Shown: piece after piece, positions 38,497 through 47,034 of the stretch
Layout of the letters: each line of letters starts with the position of its first letter
Position numbering within the stretch: position 1 is the stretch's first letter
NCBI RefSeq assembly: GCF_020166435.1
Contig: NZ_JAINZP010000022.1
Coordinates: 1 to 64,000, forward strand
DNA from: Pectobacterium versatile
GTDB lineage: Bacteria > Pseudomonadota > Gammaproteobacteria > Enterobacterales > Enterobacteriaceae
Length of the DNA: 64,000 nt
Direction of reading: 5' to 3'
Made by a program: the position numbers and the translations under genes
The notes under the pieces: model-generated
The model's input: the letters and a program-made list of their open reading frames with translations, nothing else
Database searches by the model: none
What the model was told of the DNA's origin: nothing

Positions 38497-39303
38497 TTAA
38501 GCCTTGATGCTGGCTGGCAGCGGCGCTTTCAGCCATTTTTCCGACAGGGTATTGAGCGTGTTGTCTTTCAGTGCTTGCTCAATCAACGCATCGACTTTCG
38601 CTTTCAGTGCGGGTTCATCTTTCTTCAGCCCGATGTAGCACGGCGAATCTTTCAGCATAAACTTCGCTACTGGTGCTTTCGTAGGATTCTGCTCGGCGAT
38701 AGCGGCTACAACCAGGTTACCCGTTGCAACATATTCCACCTGCCCGGATAGGTACGCCGACAGCGTGGTGTTGTTATCTTCGTAGCGCTTAATCTGTGCG
38801 GCCTTCGGCGCGATATCCGTCAGCACCATGTCTTCTACTGCACCGCGCGTGACGCCAATACTCTTGCCTTCCAGCGCGTCTGACGATGTCAGCGTGCTGT
38901 CTTTCGGCCCAAATACGCCAAGGAAAAATGGTGCATAGGCGCGGCTGAAATCGATCACTTTTTCACGCTCGGCGTTTTTGCCCAGACTGGAGATCACCAG
39001 GTCAACTTTGTTGGTTTGCAGATACGGTACGCGGTTAGCACTGGTTACCGGAACCAACTGCAACTTTAGTTTCATCTCTTTCGCCAGGTAGTGGGCGATA
39101 TCGATGTCATACCCCTGCGGTTGCAGATCCGTCCCCACCGATCCAAACGGCGGGAAATCCTGCGGGACAGCGACACGCAGCACGCCGCGCTTCTCGATAT
39201 CCTGCAACTGATCGGCCATCGCGCTACCGGCCTGAACCAGTAACATTGCCGCGCCCATCACCGCCAGTAACCCTTTTTTGATGCCCAGTTTATTGATCAA
39301 CAT
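38497..39303 (-). CDS. ABC transporter periplasmic substrate-binding protein (SBP_bac_3 family)
   Basis: 268 residues with a signal peptide (about 1-31, ending AGSAMA). Family landmarks: GVLRVAVPQDFPPFGSVG (about 40-57), GYDIDIAHYLAKEM (about 64-77), DLVISSLGKNAERE. This is the amino-acid/opine-type cluster; the real ligand could be a ureide given the downstream hpx genes. First gene of its operon, with two AATTGAAAC repeats in its promoter region. Confidence 0.93.
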   Translation of the reverse strand: MLINKLGIKKGLLAVMGAAMLLVQAGSAMADQLQDIEKRGVLRVAVPQDFPPFGSVGTDLQPQGYDIDIAHYLAKEMKLKLQLVPVTSANRVPYLQTNKVDLVISSLGKNAEREKVIDFSRAYAPFFLGVFGPKDSTLTSSDALEGKSIGVTRGAVEDMVLTDIAPKAAQIKRYEDNNTTLSAYLSGQVEYVATGNLVVAAIAEQNPTKAPVAKFMLKDSPCYIGLKKDEPALKAKVDALIEQALKDNTLNTLSEKWLKAPLPASIKA

Positions 39304-39325
39304 CGTCTCTGCCCCCGGTTAGTAT

Positions 39326-39364
39326 AATTGAAACGAAAGATTCTTTAAAAACAAAAATTGAAAC
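39326..39364. promoter_or_regulatory. Direct repeats AATTGAAAC upstream of the transporter operon
   Basis: AATTGAAAC at 39326-39334 and again at 39356-39364, 30 bases apart (about three helical turns), 23 bases before the binding-protein start. A candidate binding site for the RpiR-type regulator encoded next door; inferred. Confidence 0.35.
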
Positions 39365-39483
39365 CATCGTTGCAGATATTAAGCAAGGAGCATGCCAGAT
39401 CGCATGAGTACTCTTGGCAATGAGGAACAGCGTAGAAGGTCAGAGAATCGTGCTGGAATATGGATATGGAGTATCGGTGGAAT

Positions 39484-39806
39484 GTTTCGGGCGTGATTAC
39501 AGAGAGATAATTTATGCAACTCATGCACCACGCCCGACGTAGGGCTGCTCAGTCGCCGCAGCCCTACGAACCCTGGCTTTCGGCGTGAATTATGCCGCTA
39601 CGCGGTACATTCGAAACGCGTGTCATCCTGTCGAACCGCCTGTGACGCGCTCCCGACGCGGCACAGGCTTTCGCAGCGTCCATGCTGCTCATTCGGGATG
39701 ACCCGCATTTCTCATCATAATTTTTTACGCCTATGAACAGATAACAACGAGAAACAATCCACAGCGCTGCGTCACAAAAATAATCCGGTGCTATCACGCC
39801 CGAAAC
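39484..39806. mobile_element. MITE-like element with 14-bp terminal inverted repeats
   Basis: GTTTCGGGCGTGAT (39484-39497) and ATCACGCCCGAAAC (39793-39806) are perfect inverted repeats bounding 323 bases with no gene. Inside are further hairpins, notably CGTAGGGCTGC / GCAGCCCTACG (39538-39568) and a local CGGGCGTG / CACGCCCG pair (39488-39536). No clear target duplication is visible. Confidence 0.45.
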
Positions 39807-39925
39807 GATCTGCATGACTATATGACAGATCCACATGACGGCATGACACATAAGGGCATCAGAATAGCACCAAACATCAACCATACCGCACTACATTAGT
39901 GCAATAGCACCATCCCAACGCCCCA

Positions 39926-40765
39926 TTAGCGTTGCTCTAGCTCATCCAATTCACCATAAAGATCCACGATCTGGTGGATGCGCTGGCGTCCGTCACGCAG
40001 CATTTCATGTAATAGCGCGTTACTGATCACATTCACCAAACTCATCGCGGAGGAATAACTGTCAAACGCCGAGACGCTGTCCAGCGGGACGCACAGCGAC
40101 CAGGTTGCCAGCGACATTAGCGTACTGGCCTGTGGTTCGCACAGCAGCAGCACGGGTACGCCGCGCTTTTGCAACTGTGCCAACAGTGGCTGAATCAGAC
40201 GCGGACGACGGCGAAACGCCACCACTATCACGACATCCTGCGCAGTGAGATCCACCAGCTCTTCGGATAACGTCTGCCCCGGCTGCGTCAGCAGCGTGAC
40301 CTGTTGGCGGATCTGGAGCAGCTGTTGGCGCAGGTGCAGCGCCACCGGATAGCTATTGCGCAGCCCAATCAAACACAGGCGCTGCGCCTGCATCAGCGCC
40401 TGAATCACCGCGCCAAACTGCACGGGGTCAATCTGGTTTATCCACTGCGTCAGATTCGCCATTTCCTGCTTGTAATGCCGCGCCAGCAGCGTATTCCCCT
40501 GCACGGCATCTCGGTTATCCGCCAGCGGTATCCCGCTTTGGCGCAGCGTTCTGAGCTCATCGCGCATGTCACGGTAGCTGGGGTAGCCCAGCCGTTTGAA
40601 CAACCGACTGACGGTCGCTTTGGAAACACCGCTCAGCCGCGCCAGCTCGGCGCTGTTGTAGCTGATTAAATCGTCAAAGTGATCGAAGATGAAATCCGCG
40701 ACGCGCTGTTCCTGCGGTGAAAGCTCGCTGTAGCGATCCCGTAATCGTTCATCTATTTGCATCAT
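39926..40765 (-). CDS. RpiR-family transcriptional regulator (HTH + SIS domains)
   Basis: 279 residues: an N-terminal HTH_6 (about 1-80; YNSAELARLSGVSKATVSRLF is the recognition region) and a C-terminal SIS sugar-phosphate-type domain (about 120-260; RLCLIGLRNSYPVALHLRQQL). Lies between the transporter-hpxJK operon and hpxWXYZ and divergent from hpxW, so it probably controls one or both. The effector is unknown; the SIS fold in this subgroup may bind a non-sugar ligand. Start at either of two adjacent ATG codons. Confidence 0.9.
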   Translation of the reverse strand: MMQIDERLRDRYSELSPQEQRVADFIFDHFDDLISYNSAELARLSGVSKATVSRLFKRLGYPSYRDMRDELRTLRQSGIPLADNRDAVQGNTLLARHYKQEMANLTQWINQIDPVQFGAVIQALMQAQRLCLIGLRNSYPVALHLRQQLLQIRQQVTLLTQPGQTLSEELVDLTAQDVVIVVAFRRRPRLIQPLLAQLQKRGVPVLLLCEPQASTLMSLATWSLCVPLDSVSAFDSYSSAMSLVNVISNALLHEMLRDGRQRIHQIVDLYGELDELEQR

Positions 40766-40962
40766 CGTCTCTCATCCGTTGCGCTTGCTGTAACGTTTGT
40801 TTCATGTCGCAGAACATAGCATAGGATTGTCAGGATGATATAGATACCTCCTCCAGCACCGAATACGGACTTTCTACCGCACCGAAAAACTGGAACGCCA
40901 TTTGCTTATAGCTAAGGTTAATAACTCTTACCCTACATAATATTTAAACAAGGAATCCTGAG

Positions 40963-42567
40963 ATGATGCAAAGCAACACCGCCCCGCTGGGTATGGCGGT
41001 AGCACCTCATCATTTAGCCAGTGCCAGCGCGTTGGCCGTTCTGCGTGAAGGTGGAAACGCCATTGAAGCCATGGTCGCGGCGGCGGCAACGATTGCCGTG
41101 GTGTACCCACATATGAACGGGATCGGCGGCGACGGCTTCTGGCTGATTCTGCCCCCACACGGCGACCCCGTTGCTATTGATGCCAGCGGGGCAGCGGGGT
41201 CGCTGGCCTGCCGTGAGTGGTATCAAGGTGAAAGTCGCATTCCACACCGAGGCCCCAAAGCGGCGCTGACGGTCGCGGGCACCGTCGGCGGCTGGCAGGA
41301 GGCGCTGACCTATTCACAAGAACTGGCCTATTCACAAGAAATAGACGGCACACCGATGCCGCTGGCTCGTCTGCTATCTGACGCGATTCGCTATGCGGCC
41401 GACGGCATTCCCGTCACGCAGTCTCAGGAGGATGCGCTCACCCAGCGCTACCACGAGCTGAGCGATTTTCCAGCCTTTAGCCAGCTGTTTATGCCGCAGG
41501 GGAATATCCCGCGCGCGGGCAGCCGTTTCACGCAGCCGGATTTAGCCGATACCCTGACAACGCTGAGCCTTGAAGGGCTGGATAGCTTTTATCGCGGATC
41601 CGTCGCCGCCCGGCTGTCGGCACAGATGGCGCAGCTCGGTATGCCGCTGACGGCGGACGATCTGGCAAATTACCGCGCCAAACGAACCACGCCGCTGGTG
41701 CTGAAGCACAGTAAAGGCGATATCTATAACCTCGCGCCGCCGACGCAGGGACTGGTGTCGCTCGCCATTCTCGGCCTGACCGATCATTTAGACATGGAAG
41801 ATCTGAACGATAGCCAGACAATCCATCGCATTGTCGAATCGACCAAACTGGCGTTTGGCCTGCGTGACCGCTTCATTACCGATCCTAAGCAAATGACGCA
41901 GGACGTGCAGGCGTTGCTGGAAAACGATGCGCTCGGCGTGCTGGCTCGGCAGGTCGATACCCGCAAAGCCGCGCCGTGGGGAGAAGGCAAAGGCCCCGGC
42001 GACACCGTCTGGATGGGCGTCTGCGACAGCAGCGGCCTGTGTGTGTCTTTCATTCAAAGCATTTACCATGAATTTGGCAGCGGCGTGGTCTTGCCGGGAA
42101 CGGGCGTGCTTTGGCAGAACCGTGGTGCCTCGTTTAGCCTCGATCCGGCACACTTACTGGCGTTAGAGCCCGGTAAACAGCCGTTTCATACCTTAAATCC
42201 TGCCGCTGCACGCCTGTCCGACGGTCGAACCATGGTCTACGGCTCGATGGGCGGAGACGGACAACCTCAGACGCAGGCGGCCATCTTTATCCGTCACGTC
42301 CAGCAAGGGCTGCCGCTACAACAGGCGATTACCGCCCCTCGCTGGCTGCTGGGCCGTACCTGGGGACAAGCTTCCGATACGCTGAAAATCGAAGATCGCT
42401 TTAAACCCGCGACCGTGGATGCCCTACGTCAGCTAGGTCACGACATCGAGCTGTTGAGCAGCTTTAGCGAAACGGTCGGCCACGCCGGTGCCATCGTACG
42501 CCACACCAACGGCATGCTGGAAGGTGCCTTCGATCCGCGCAGCAACGGCAGCGCGGCTGGCTTCTAA
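40963..42567 (+). CDS. hpxW: Gamma-glutamyltransferase-family oxamate amidohydrolase (HpxW)
   Basis: 534 residues, Ntn-hydrolase of the GGT family. The chain should self-cleave before Thr348 in GPGDTVWMGVC, exposing the catalytic Thr. HpxW of Klebsiella is reported to hydrolyse oxamate to oxalate and ammonia in uric acid breakdown. Ribosome site AAGGAATCC. Starts the hpxWXYZ operon. A short duplication YSQELAYSQE near residue 120 looks like a local in-frame repeat. Confidence 0.88.
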   Translation: MMQSNTAPLGMAVAPHHLASASALAVLREGGNAIEAMVAAAATIAVVYPHMNGIGGDGFWLILPPHGDPVAIDASGAAGSLACREWYQGESRIPHRGPKAALTVAGTVGGWQEALTYSQELAYSQEIDGTPMPLARLLSDAIRYAADGIPVTQSQEDALTQRYHELSDFPAFSQLFMPQGNIPRAGSRFTQPDLADTLTTLSLEGLDSFYRGSVAARLSAQMAQLGMPLTADDLANYRAKRTTPLVLKHSKGDIYNLAPPTQGLVSLAILGLTDHLDMEDLNDSQTIHRIVESTKLAFGLRDRFITDPKQMTQDVQALLENDALGVLARQVDTRKAAPWGEGKGPGDTVWMGVCDSSGLCVSFIQSIYHEFGSGVVLPGTGVLWQNRGASFSLDPAHLLALEPGKQPFHTLNPAAARLSDGRTMVYGSMGGDGQPQTQAAIFIRHVQQGLPLQQAITAPRWLLGRTWGQASDTLKIEDRFKPATVDALRQLGHDIELLSSFSETVGHAGAIVRHTNGMLEGAFDPRSNGSAAGF

Positions 42568-42592
42568 TCATGAATCAACCGGGAGAATATGT

Positions 42593-42805
42593 ATGACGAC
42601 CCACTCAATCGATAGCGACACGTTGGCCGCTTATCTTCAACACATGGAAACGCTGCTAGCGCTGCAACTGAGTCAGGAGCGGCGTCAGGAGCTGTTAGTT
42701 CAGTTCAGCCGCATTCACGCCATGGCGCAGCCGTTAATGGAATTCCCTCTTGATGAGCATCAGGAAATTGCTGGGGTTTATACGCTAGGAGCTTATACGC
42801 TATGA
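42593..42805 (+). CDS. hpxX: HpxX, DUF4089 small partner of the amidase
   Basis: 70 residues, mostly helical, ending IAGVYTLGAYTL. DUF4089 proteins are GatC-like; AtzG, a relative, forms a complex with the AtzE amidase. Start ATG with GGGAGAA upstream; the longer frame overlapping hpxW is not used. The last four bases (ATGA) overlap the hpxY start, so HpxX and HpxY are coupled and probably form a GatC-GatA-like complex. Confidence 0.85.
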   Translation: MTTHSIDSDTLAAYLQHMETLLALQLSQERRQELLVQFSRIHAMAQPLMEFPLDEHQEIAGVYTLGAYTL

Positions 42806-44292
42806 GTCTACCTGCTATGAATAGACCTTCAGCGTTATCTATCCGGCAGATTCAGCAAGGTTTGCAGGCTGGCACGTTCTCCGCCAAGGAGCTTGCACAG
42901 CAGGCATTGGGCGCCATTGAGCAGACCAACCCCACGATTAATGCCTATACCCACGTTACCGGTACTCGCATGTTGGCAGAAGCAGAGCGCATCGACTCAA
43001 GCCGTCAACGCGGGGAAGCCTTGCCCACGCTGGCCGGCGTGCCTTACGCCGTCAAGAACCTGTTTGACGTCAGCGGAGAAACCACGTTGGCAGGTGCCGA
43101 ACTTTTCAGCCAGCGACCACCCGCGGCACAGGACGCCTTTGCCATCCGTCAGCTTGCCAGTCAGGGCGCACTGCTGTCCGGCATGTTGAATATGGATGCC
43201 TATGCTTACGGCTTTACCACCGAAAACAGCCATTACGGCCCCACGCGCAACCCGCTCGATACACAGCGCATCGCGGGTGGATCGTCTGGCGGATCGGCCG
43301 CCGCCGTCGCAGCAGGCTTAGTTAACTTCACGCTGGGTAGCGACACCAATGGCTCGATCCGCGTGCCGTCGTCGCTATGCGGCATTTTCGGGCTAAAGCC
43401 GACGTTTGGCCGTTTATCACGCCACGGCAGCCACCCGTTTGTCGCCAGCCTCGACCATATCGGTCCGCTGGCGCGTAGCGCAGACGATCTGGCACTGGTG
43501 TTCGACGCCTTACAAGGTCGTGATGAACACGATCGTTTTCAGGCCAAACGGGAAACGCAGCATACCGCTGCACAGTTGGAAGCGGGCAGCGACGGATTAC
43601 GCTACGCAGTGCTCGATGGCTATTTCTCCTCCTGGGCCAGCGAGGAAGCCAACACCGCCGTCCGCCAAGTCGCACAGGCGCTGGGCGCGCAGGACAGCCT
43701 GACGCTAACCGATGCCGCACTGGCACGTAGCGCCGCCTTTATTCTGTCGGCCAGCGAAGGGGGCAACCAGTATTTGCCAGCCTTACGTTCGCAGCCTGAG
43801 CGCTTCGAGCCCCTGTCACGCGAGCGCCTGCTGGCTGGCACCATGATCCCCGCCGCTTGGTATGTGCAGGCTCAGCGCTTCCGTAATTATTTTCGTCAAC
43901 AGACGCTGGCGCTATTTGAGCACACCGACCTGCTGATCGCCCCGGCAACGCCCTGCTCCGCCACGCTTATCGGGCAGGAAACTATGCGCATTAATGATAC
44001 CGACCTGCCCGTCCGCGCCAGTATGGGCATGCTAACGCAGCCGATCTCTTTTGTCGGGCTACCCGTCGTGACGGTACCGATGGCGACCGCGAGCGGCCTG
44101 CCGATAGGTGTGCAGATTATTGCCGCACCGTGGCGCGAGGATCTTTGCCTGCGGACGGCATGGGCGCTGGAGCAGCAGGGCATCACTTATACCCGTCATA
44201 CTTCAAGTTGCATGTGCGTTGGCTGCGCTCAGTTACCCGAATCACTTACCAGTGTAAGCTCATCGGGATGCCTTCCCTTGCCGCCTGCCTGA
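42802..44292 (+). CDS. hpxY: Amidase-signature enzyme HpxY (AtzE-like), C-terminus derived from an ERIC element
   Basis: 496 residues as encoded. Amidase-signature Ser-cisSer-Lys triad: Lys in VPYAVKNLFD (near 79), GGSSGGSAAAVAAG (near 155-168). Acts in the oxalurate/oxamate branch, though its exact substrate is not settled as far as I know. The last residues (from about [11 protein letters not shown] to the stop) are read from the ERIC element at 44188-44313, so the native C-terminus has been replaced by about 33 foreign residues. Whether this affects function is unknown; the catalytic core is complete. Confidence 0.85.
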   Translation: MSLPAMNRPSALSIRQIQQGLQAGTFSAKELAQQALGAIEQTNPTINAYTHVTGTRMLAEAERIDSSRQRGEALPTLAGVPYAVKNLFDVSGETTLAGAELFSQRPPAAQDAFAIRQLASQGALLSGMLNMDAYAYGFTTENSHYGPTRNPLDTQRIAGGSSGGSAAAVAAGLVNFTLGSDTNGSIRVPSSLCGIFGLKPTFGRLSRHGSHPFVASLDHIGPLARSADDLALVFDALQGRDEHDRFQAKRETQHTAAQLEAGSDGLRYAVLDGYFSSWASEEANTAVRQVAQALGAQDSLTLTDAALARSAAFILSASEGGNQYLPALRSQPERFEPLSRERLLAGTMIPAAWYVQAQRFRNYFRQQTLALFEHTDLLIAPATPCSATLIGQETMRINDTDLPVRASMGMLTQPISFVGLPVVTVPMATASGLPIGVQIIAAPWREDLCLRTAWALEQQGITYTRHTSSCMCVGCAQLPESLTSVSSSGCLPLPPA

Positions 44293-44313
44293 AACTCGAA
44301 TTATTTAGGGTAG
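44188..44313. repeat. ERIC element (standard 126-bp form)
   Basis: TATACCCGTCATACTTCAAG at the left and TTATTTAGGGTA at the right are the ERIC ends, with the ACTTACCAGTGTAAGCTCAT core; 126 bases, the usual ERIC length. It enters the hpxY coding region and supplies its stop codon, and ends 22 bases before the hpxZ start. Confidence 0.9.
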
Positions 44314-44335
44314 TTATTTTATGAGGAAAGAAAAT

Positions 44336-44722
44336 ATGTTGCCTGACGATATCAATCAGCCGGATGTACTGGCAGACGTGACTGACGCGTTCTATCGCTA
44401 TGAGAAAGCCTTAACGGGTAATGACATTGCGGTGCTGGATGAACTGTTCTGGCACGATGAAAAAACAGTGCGCTACGGTGCGGGAGAAAATCTGTACGGG
44501 ATAGAGGAAATCCGAGCCTTTCGCCTCGCTCGCCCTTCTGCCGGTCTGGACAGAACGCTGCGTAATACCGTGATCACCGCTTATGGTCATGATATGGCCG
44601 TCGCCAGCACGGAATTTACCCGCACAGGCAGCGCGAAGATCGGCCGCCAAATGCAAACCTGGGTAAGAATGCCAGAAGGCTGGCGCATTGTCGCCGCCCA
44701 CGTCAGCCTGATGAGTGAATGA
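44336..44722 (+). CDS. hpxZ: Oxalurate catabolism protein HpxZ (SnoaL-like, DUF3225)
   Basis: 128 residues, NTF2-like fold (AFYRYEKALTGNDIAVLDELFWHD; GIEEIRAFR; TWVRMPEGWRIVAAHVS). Start ATG with GAGGAAAG upstream, directly after the ERIC element. HpxZ is a conserved member of hpxWXYZ in enterobacteria; its biochemical role is not established that I know of. Ends the operon. Confidence 0.9.
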   Translation: MLPDDINQPDVLADVTDAFYRYEKALTGNDIAVLDELFWHDEKTVRYGAGENLYGIEEIRAFRLARPSAGLDRTLRNTVITAYGHDMAVASTEFTRTGSAKIGRQMQTWVRMPEGWRIVAAHVSLMSE

Positions 44723-44769
44723 CAACGGGGAATTTTTCCCCCGATTACTCCATCTAACCGCTCCGAACG

Positions 44770-45162
44770 TTAAAGCTGGCGGTGATACACCGCTTCAATG
44801 TTGTACCCATCGGGGTCGTGCACAAATGCAGCGTAATAATCCTGATGGTAATTCGGGCGCAGCCCCGGAGCACCATTATCTTCGCCCCCCGCTGCAATAG
44901 CAGCAGAAAAAAAAGCATCAACACGCTCTCGCGAGGCGGTGCTGAAGGCAAAATGCACAGCCGAGCAGGGCTCGCCCTTTGACTGATAAATCCAGAATTC
45001 ACCACCGGGATCGCTTGACTGCCCATAGCCTTCCGGCACAGCAAAACTGACGGCAAATGACATGTCCTTAATCAGGCTGTAACCCAACGGCTTGAGTGCC
45101 GCTTCATAGAATTGTCGGCTACGGGCAATATCCCGTACTGGGATGCTCAGGTGATCTAACAC
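44770..45162 (-). CDS. VOC-family (glyoxalase/bleomycin resistance-like) protein
   Basis: 130 residues with two beta-alpha-beta-beta-beta modules: MLDHLSIPVRDIARSRQFYEAAL opens the first and FVHDPDGYNIEAVYH closes the second, giving the metal-binding His and Glu of the vicinal-oxygen-chelate fold. Substrate unknown. Convergent with hpxZ; a 670-base gap separates it from proV. Confidence 0.85.
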   Translation of the reverse strand: MLDHLSIPVRDIARSRQFYEAALKPLGYSLIKDMSFAVSFAVPEGYGQSSDPGGEFWIYQSKGEPCSAVHFAFSTASRERVDAFFSAAIAAGGEDNGAPGLRPNYHQDYYAAFVHDPDGYNIEAVYHRQL

Positions 45163-45831
45163 GATGGCCTCTTTCGAACGTCACTATGGATGATGTTTGA
45201 CCATATATAGCCCTATATTTTATCAGGATAATGCGATCGCGATCGGCAAAATAGAAATGCACGATCGTGTACGAAGCCTCTCACCACATTGGTACAGCCC
45301 CTCACTTTTATTACTCTGCAAAAATGACAAATATATTATTCAGAACACTCTCATTTATTGGTAAGAATTAACGCAATCATTTTGCCCATTATATCTTTGC
45401 TATACTGTATAAAATACCGACAGATATCATAAGTAAAAAATGTACTTACGTCGGCCTATTCGGGTGTCTATAAGACAAAAATCGTGATTTATTTACCCTA
45501 TTATTCGATTAGTGAAATTCACTATAAATGGTGATGTATTCACAATCAGAAAAGGTTATATCGCCTGCGAATTCAACACGTAGAAATCAACAGGTAACAC
45601 ACTGTTATAAAAAGAATTACCCTTCCAATGAAAAATCATAAAAATCACGTAAATCATGAAGATAAGGCAGTAACAATAGCGTTACTGTTATCGCGAATAT
45701 TATCCTTACAGGAAACACCTTGAGGCAATCAAGGGTTGTCTCAGAATCTGAGTATGGTAGGGTAGATTATGTTTAATCATTATCAGGGTTACGTTATAGA
45801 ATTATAAACGACACAGGAAAACAATAATTTC
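45163..45831. other. Long AT-rich control region upstream of proVWX
   Basis: 669 bases without a gene, strongly AT-rich throughout, as in the H-NS-regulated proU region of E. coli. It contains a proU P2-like promoter (45736-45763), the hairpin CAGTAAC-AATAGC-GTTACTG (45668-45687), and the palindrome CGATCGCGATCG near 45233. An upstream sigma S-type promoter may exist but I cannot place it. Confidence 0.6.
45736..45763 (+). promoter_or_regulatory. proU P2-like sigma-70 promoter
   Basis: TTGTCT (-35, 45736-45741) and TAGGGT (-10, 45758-45763) with a 16-base spacer. From memory this matches the unusual E. coli proU P2 promoter (TTGCCT / TAGGGT with 16-bp spacing), the osmotically controlled main promoter. 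A perfect 6+1+6 palindrome (CTCAGA-A-TCTGAG) fills the spacer start. Confidence 0.75.
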
Positions 45832-47034
45832 ATGGCAATTAAACTTGAAGTAAAGAATCTTTATAAGATATTTGGCGAGCACCCAGACAGAGCATTTAAA
45901 CTGATTGATAAAGGCCTGAGCAAAGATCAGGTATTTGAAAAAACAGGGCTTACTGTCGGGGTAAAAGATGCCAGTCTGGCCATTGAAGAAGGCGAGATAT
46001 TTGTCATCATGGGATTATCCGGTTCCGGCAAATCAACCATGGTACGCCTTCTCAATCGTCTGATAGAACCCACTCGGGGTCAGGTACTGATCGATGGCGA
46101 GGATATCTCCAGGATATCCGATACCGCGCTGCGCGACGTGCGCCGCAAGAAGATCAGTATGGTGTTCCAATCCTTTGCGCTCATGCCGCATCTGAACATC
46201 CTCAACAATACCGCGTTTGGTATGGAACTGGCTGGCGTACCGAAAGCGGAACGTGAGCAAAAAGCGCTGGATGCCTTGCAACAGGTAGGGCTTGACGCCT
46301 ACGCGGCGTCTTACCCGGATGAGCTGTCCGGCGGGATGCGACAGCGTGTCGGTCTGGCGCGTGCGTTGGCAAACGACCCCGATATCCTGCTGATGGATGA
46401 GGCGTTCTCCGCGCTTGATCCGCTGATCCGTACTGAAATGCAGGATGAGTTGATCAAGCTCCAGTCTCGTCATCAACGCACTATCGTCTTTATCTCGCAC
46501 GATCTGGATGAAGCGATGCGCATCGGTGACCGGATTGCCATCATGCACGGCGGTGAAGTGATTCAGGTCGGTACACCCGATGAAATCCTGAATAACCCCG
46601 CCAATGACTATGTGCGCACCTTTTTCCGCGGTGTCGATATCAGCCACGTGTTTAGCGCCAAAGATATCGCCCGTCGTCGCCCGGTCACCTTGATTCGTAA
46701 AACCCCCGGCGTGGGGCCGCGTTCCGCGCTGAAGATCCTTCAGGATGAAGACCGTGATTACGGCTACGTGCTGGAAGGTGGGAAACGTTTCATTGGCATC
46801 GTGTCTATTGATTCACTGAAACAGGCGCTGAAAGAACAGCAGCCGCTGGAACAGGCGTTACTGCCCGAACCTGTTCCCGTGCCCGCAGATATGTCACTCA
46901 ACGAGCTGATTTCTCAGGTCGCACAGGCTCCCTGTGCCGTCCCTGTCGTTGGCGAGAACAATGAGTACATAGGCATCATTTCCAAAGGAATGCTGCTACA
47001 GGCACTGGATAAGGAAGGAGTGACCAATGAGTAA
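45832..47034 (+). CDS. proV: Glycine betaine/L-proline ABC transporter ATP-binding protein ProV
   Basis: ATPase subunit of the osmoprotectant importer ProU. 400 residues as in E. coli. An N-terminal helix region is followed by Walker [10 protein letters not shown] (about 60-68), signature ELSGGMRQR (about 164), Walker [13 protein letters not shown], and a C-terminal tandem CBS domain (about 280-395) thought to sense ionic strength. The stop overlaps proW by eight bases. Confidence 0.97.
   Translation: MAIKLEVKNLYKIFGEHPDRAFKLIDKGLSKDQVFEKTGLTVGVKDASLAIEEGEIFVIMGLSGSGKSTMVRLLNRLIEPTRGQVLIDGEDISRISDTALRDVRRKKISMVFQSFALMPHLNILNNTAFGMELAGVPKAEREQKALDALQQVGLDAYAASYPDELSGGMRQRVGLARALANDPDILLMDEAFSALDPLIRTEMQDELIKLQSRHQRTIVFISHDLDEAMRIGDRIAIMHGGEVIQVGTPDEILNNPANDYVRTFFRGVDISHVFSAKDIARRRPVTLIRKTPGVGPRSALKILQDEDRDYGYVLEGGKRFIGIVSIDSLKQALKEQQPLEQALLPEPVPVPADMSLNELISQVAQAPCAVPVVGENNEYIGIISKGMLLQALDKEGVTNE

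Larger units (their letters stand above)
39304..39925. other. Long gap between the transporter operon and the RpiR regulator gene
   Basis: 622 bases without a supported gene. It contains the transporter promoter region (AATTGAAAC repeats), and a MITE-like element bounded by a 14-bp perfect inverted repeat at 39484-39806. A 106-codon frame on the minus strand (39564-39884) crosses the element border and has no recognisable domain. Confidence 0.5.

Noticed and set aside
39564-39884. 106-codon minus-strand frame in the hpx intergenic gap
   Set aside because: It crosses the boundary of the MITE-like element, is rich in Cys/Met/Ser without domain pattern, and lacks a ribosome site.
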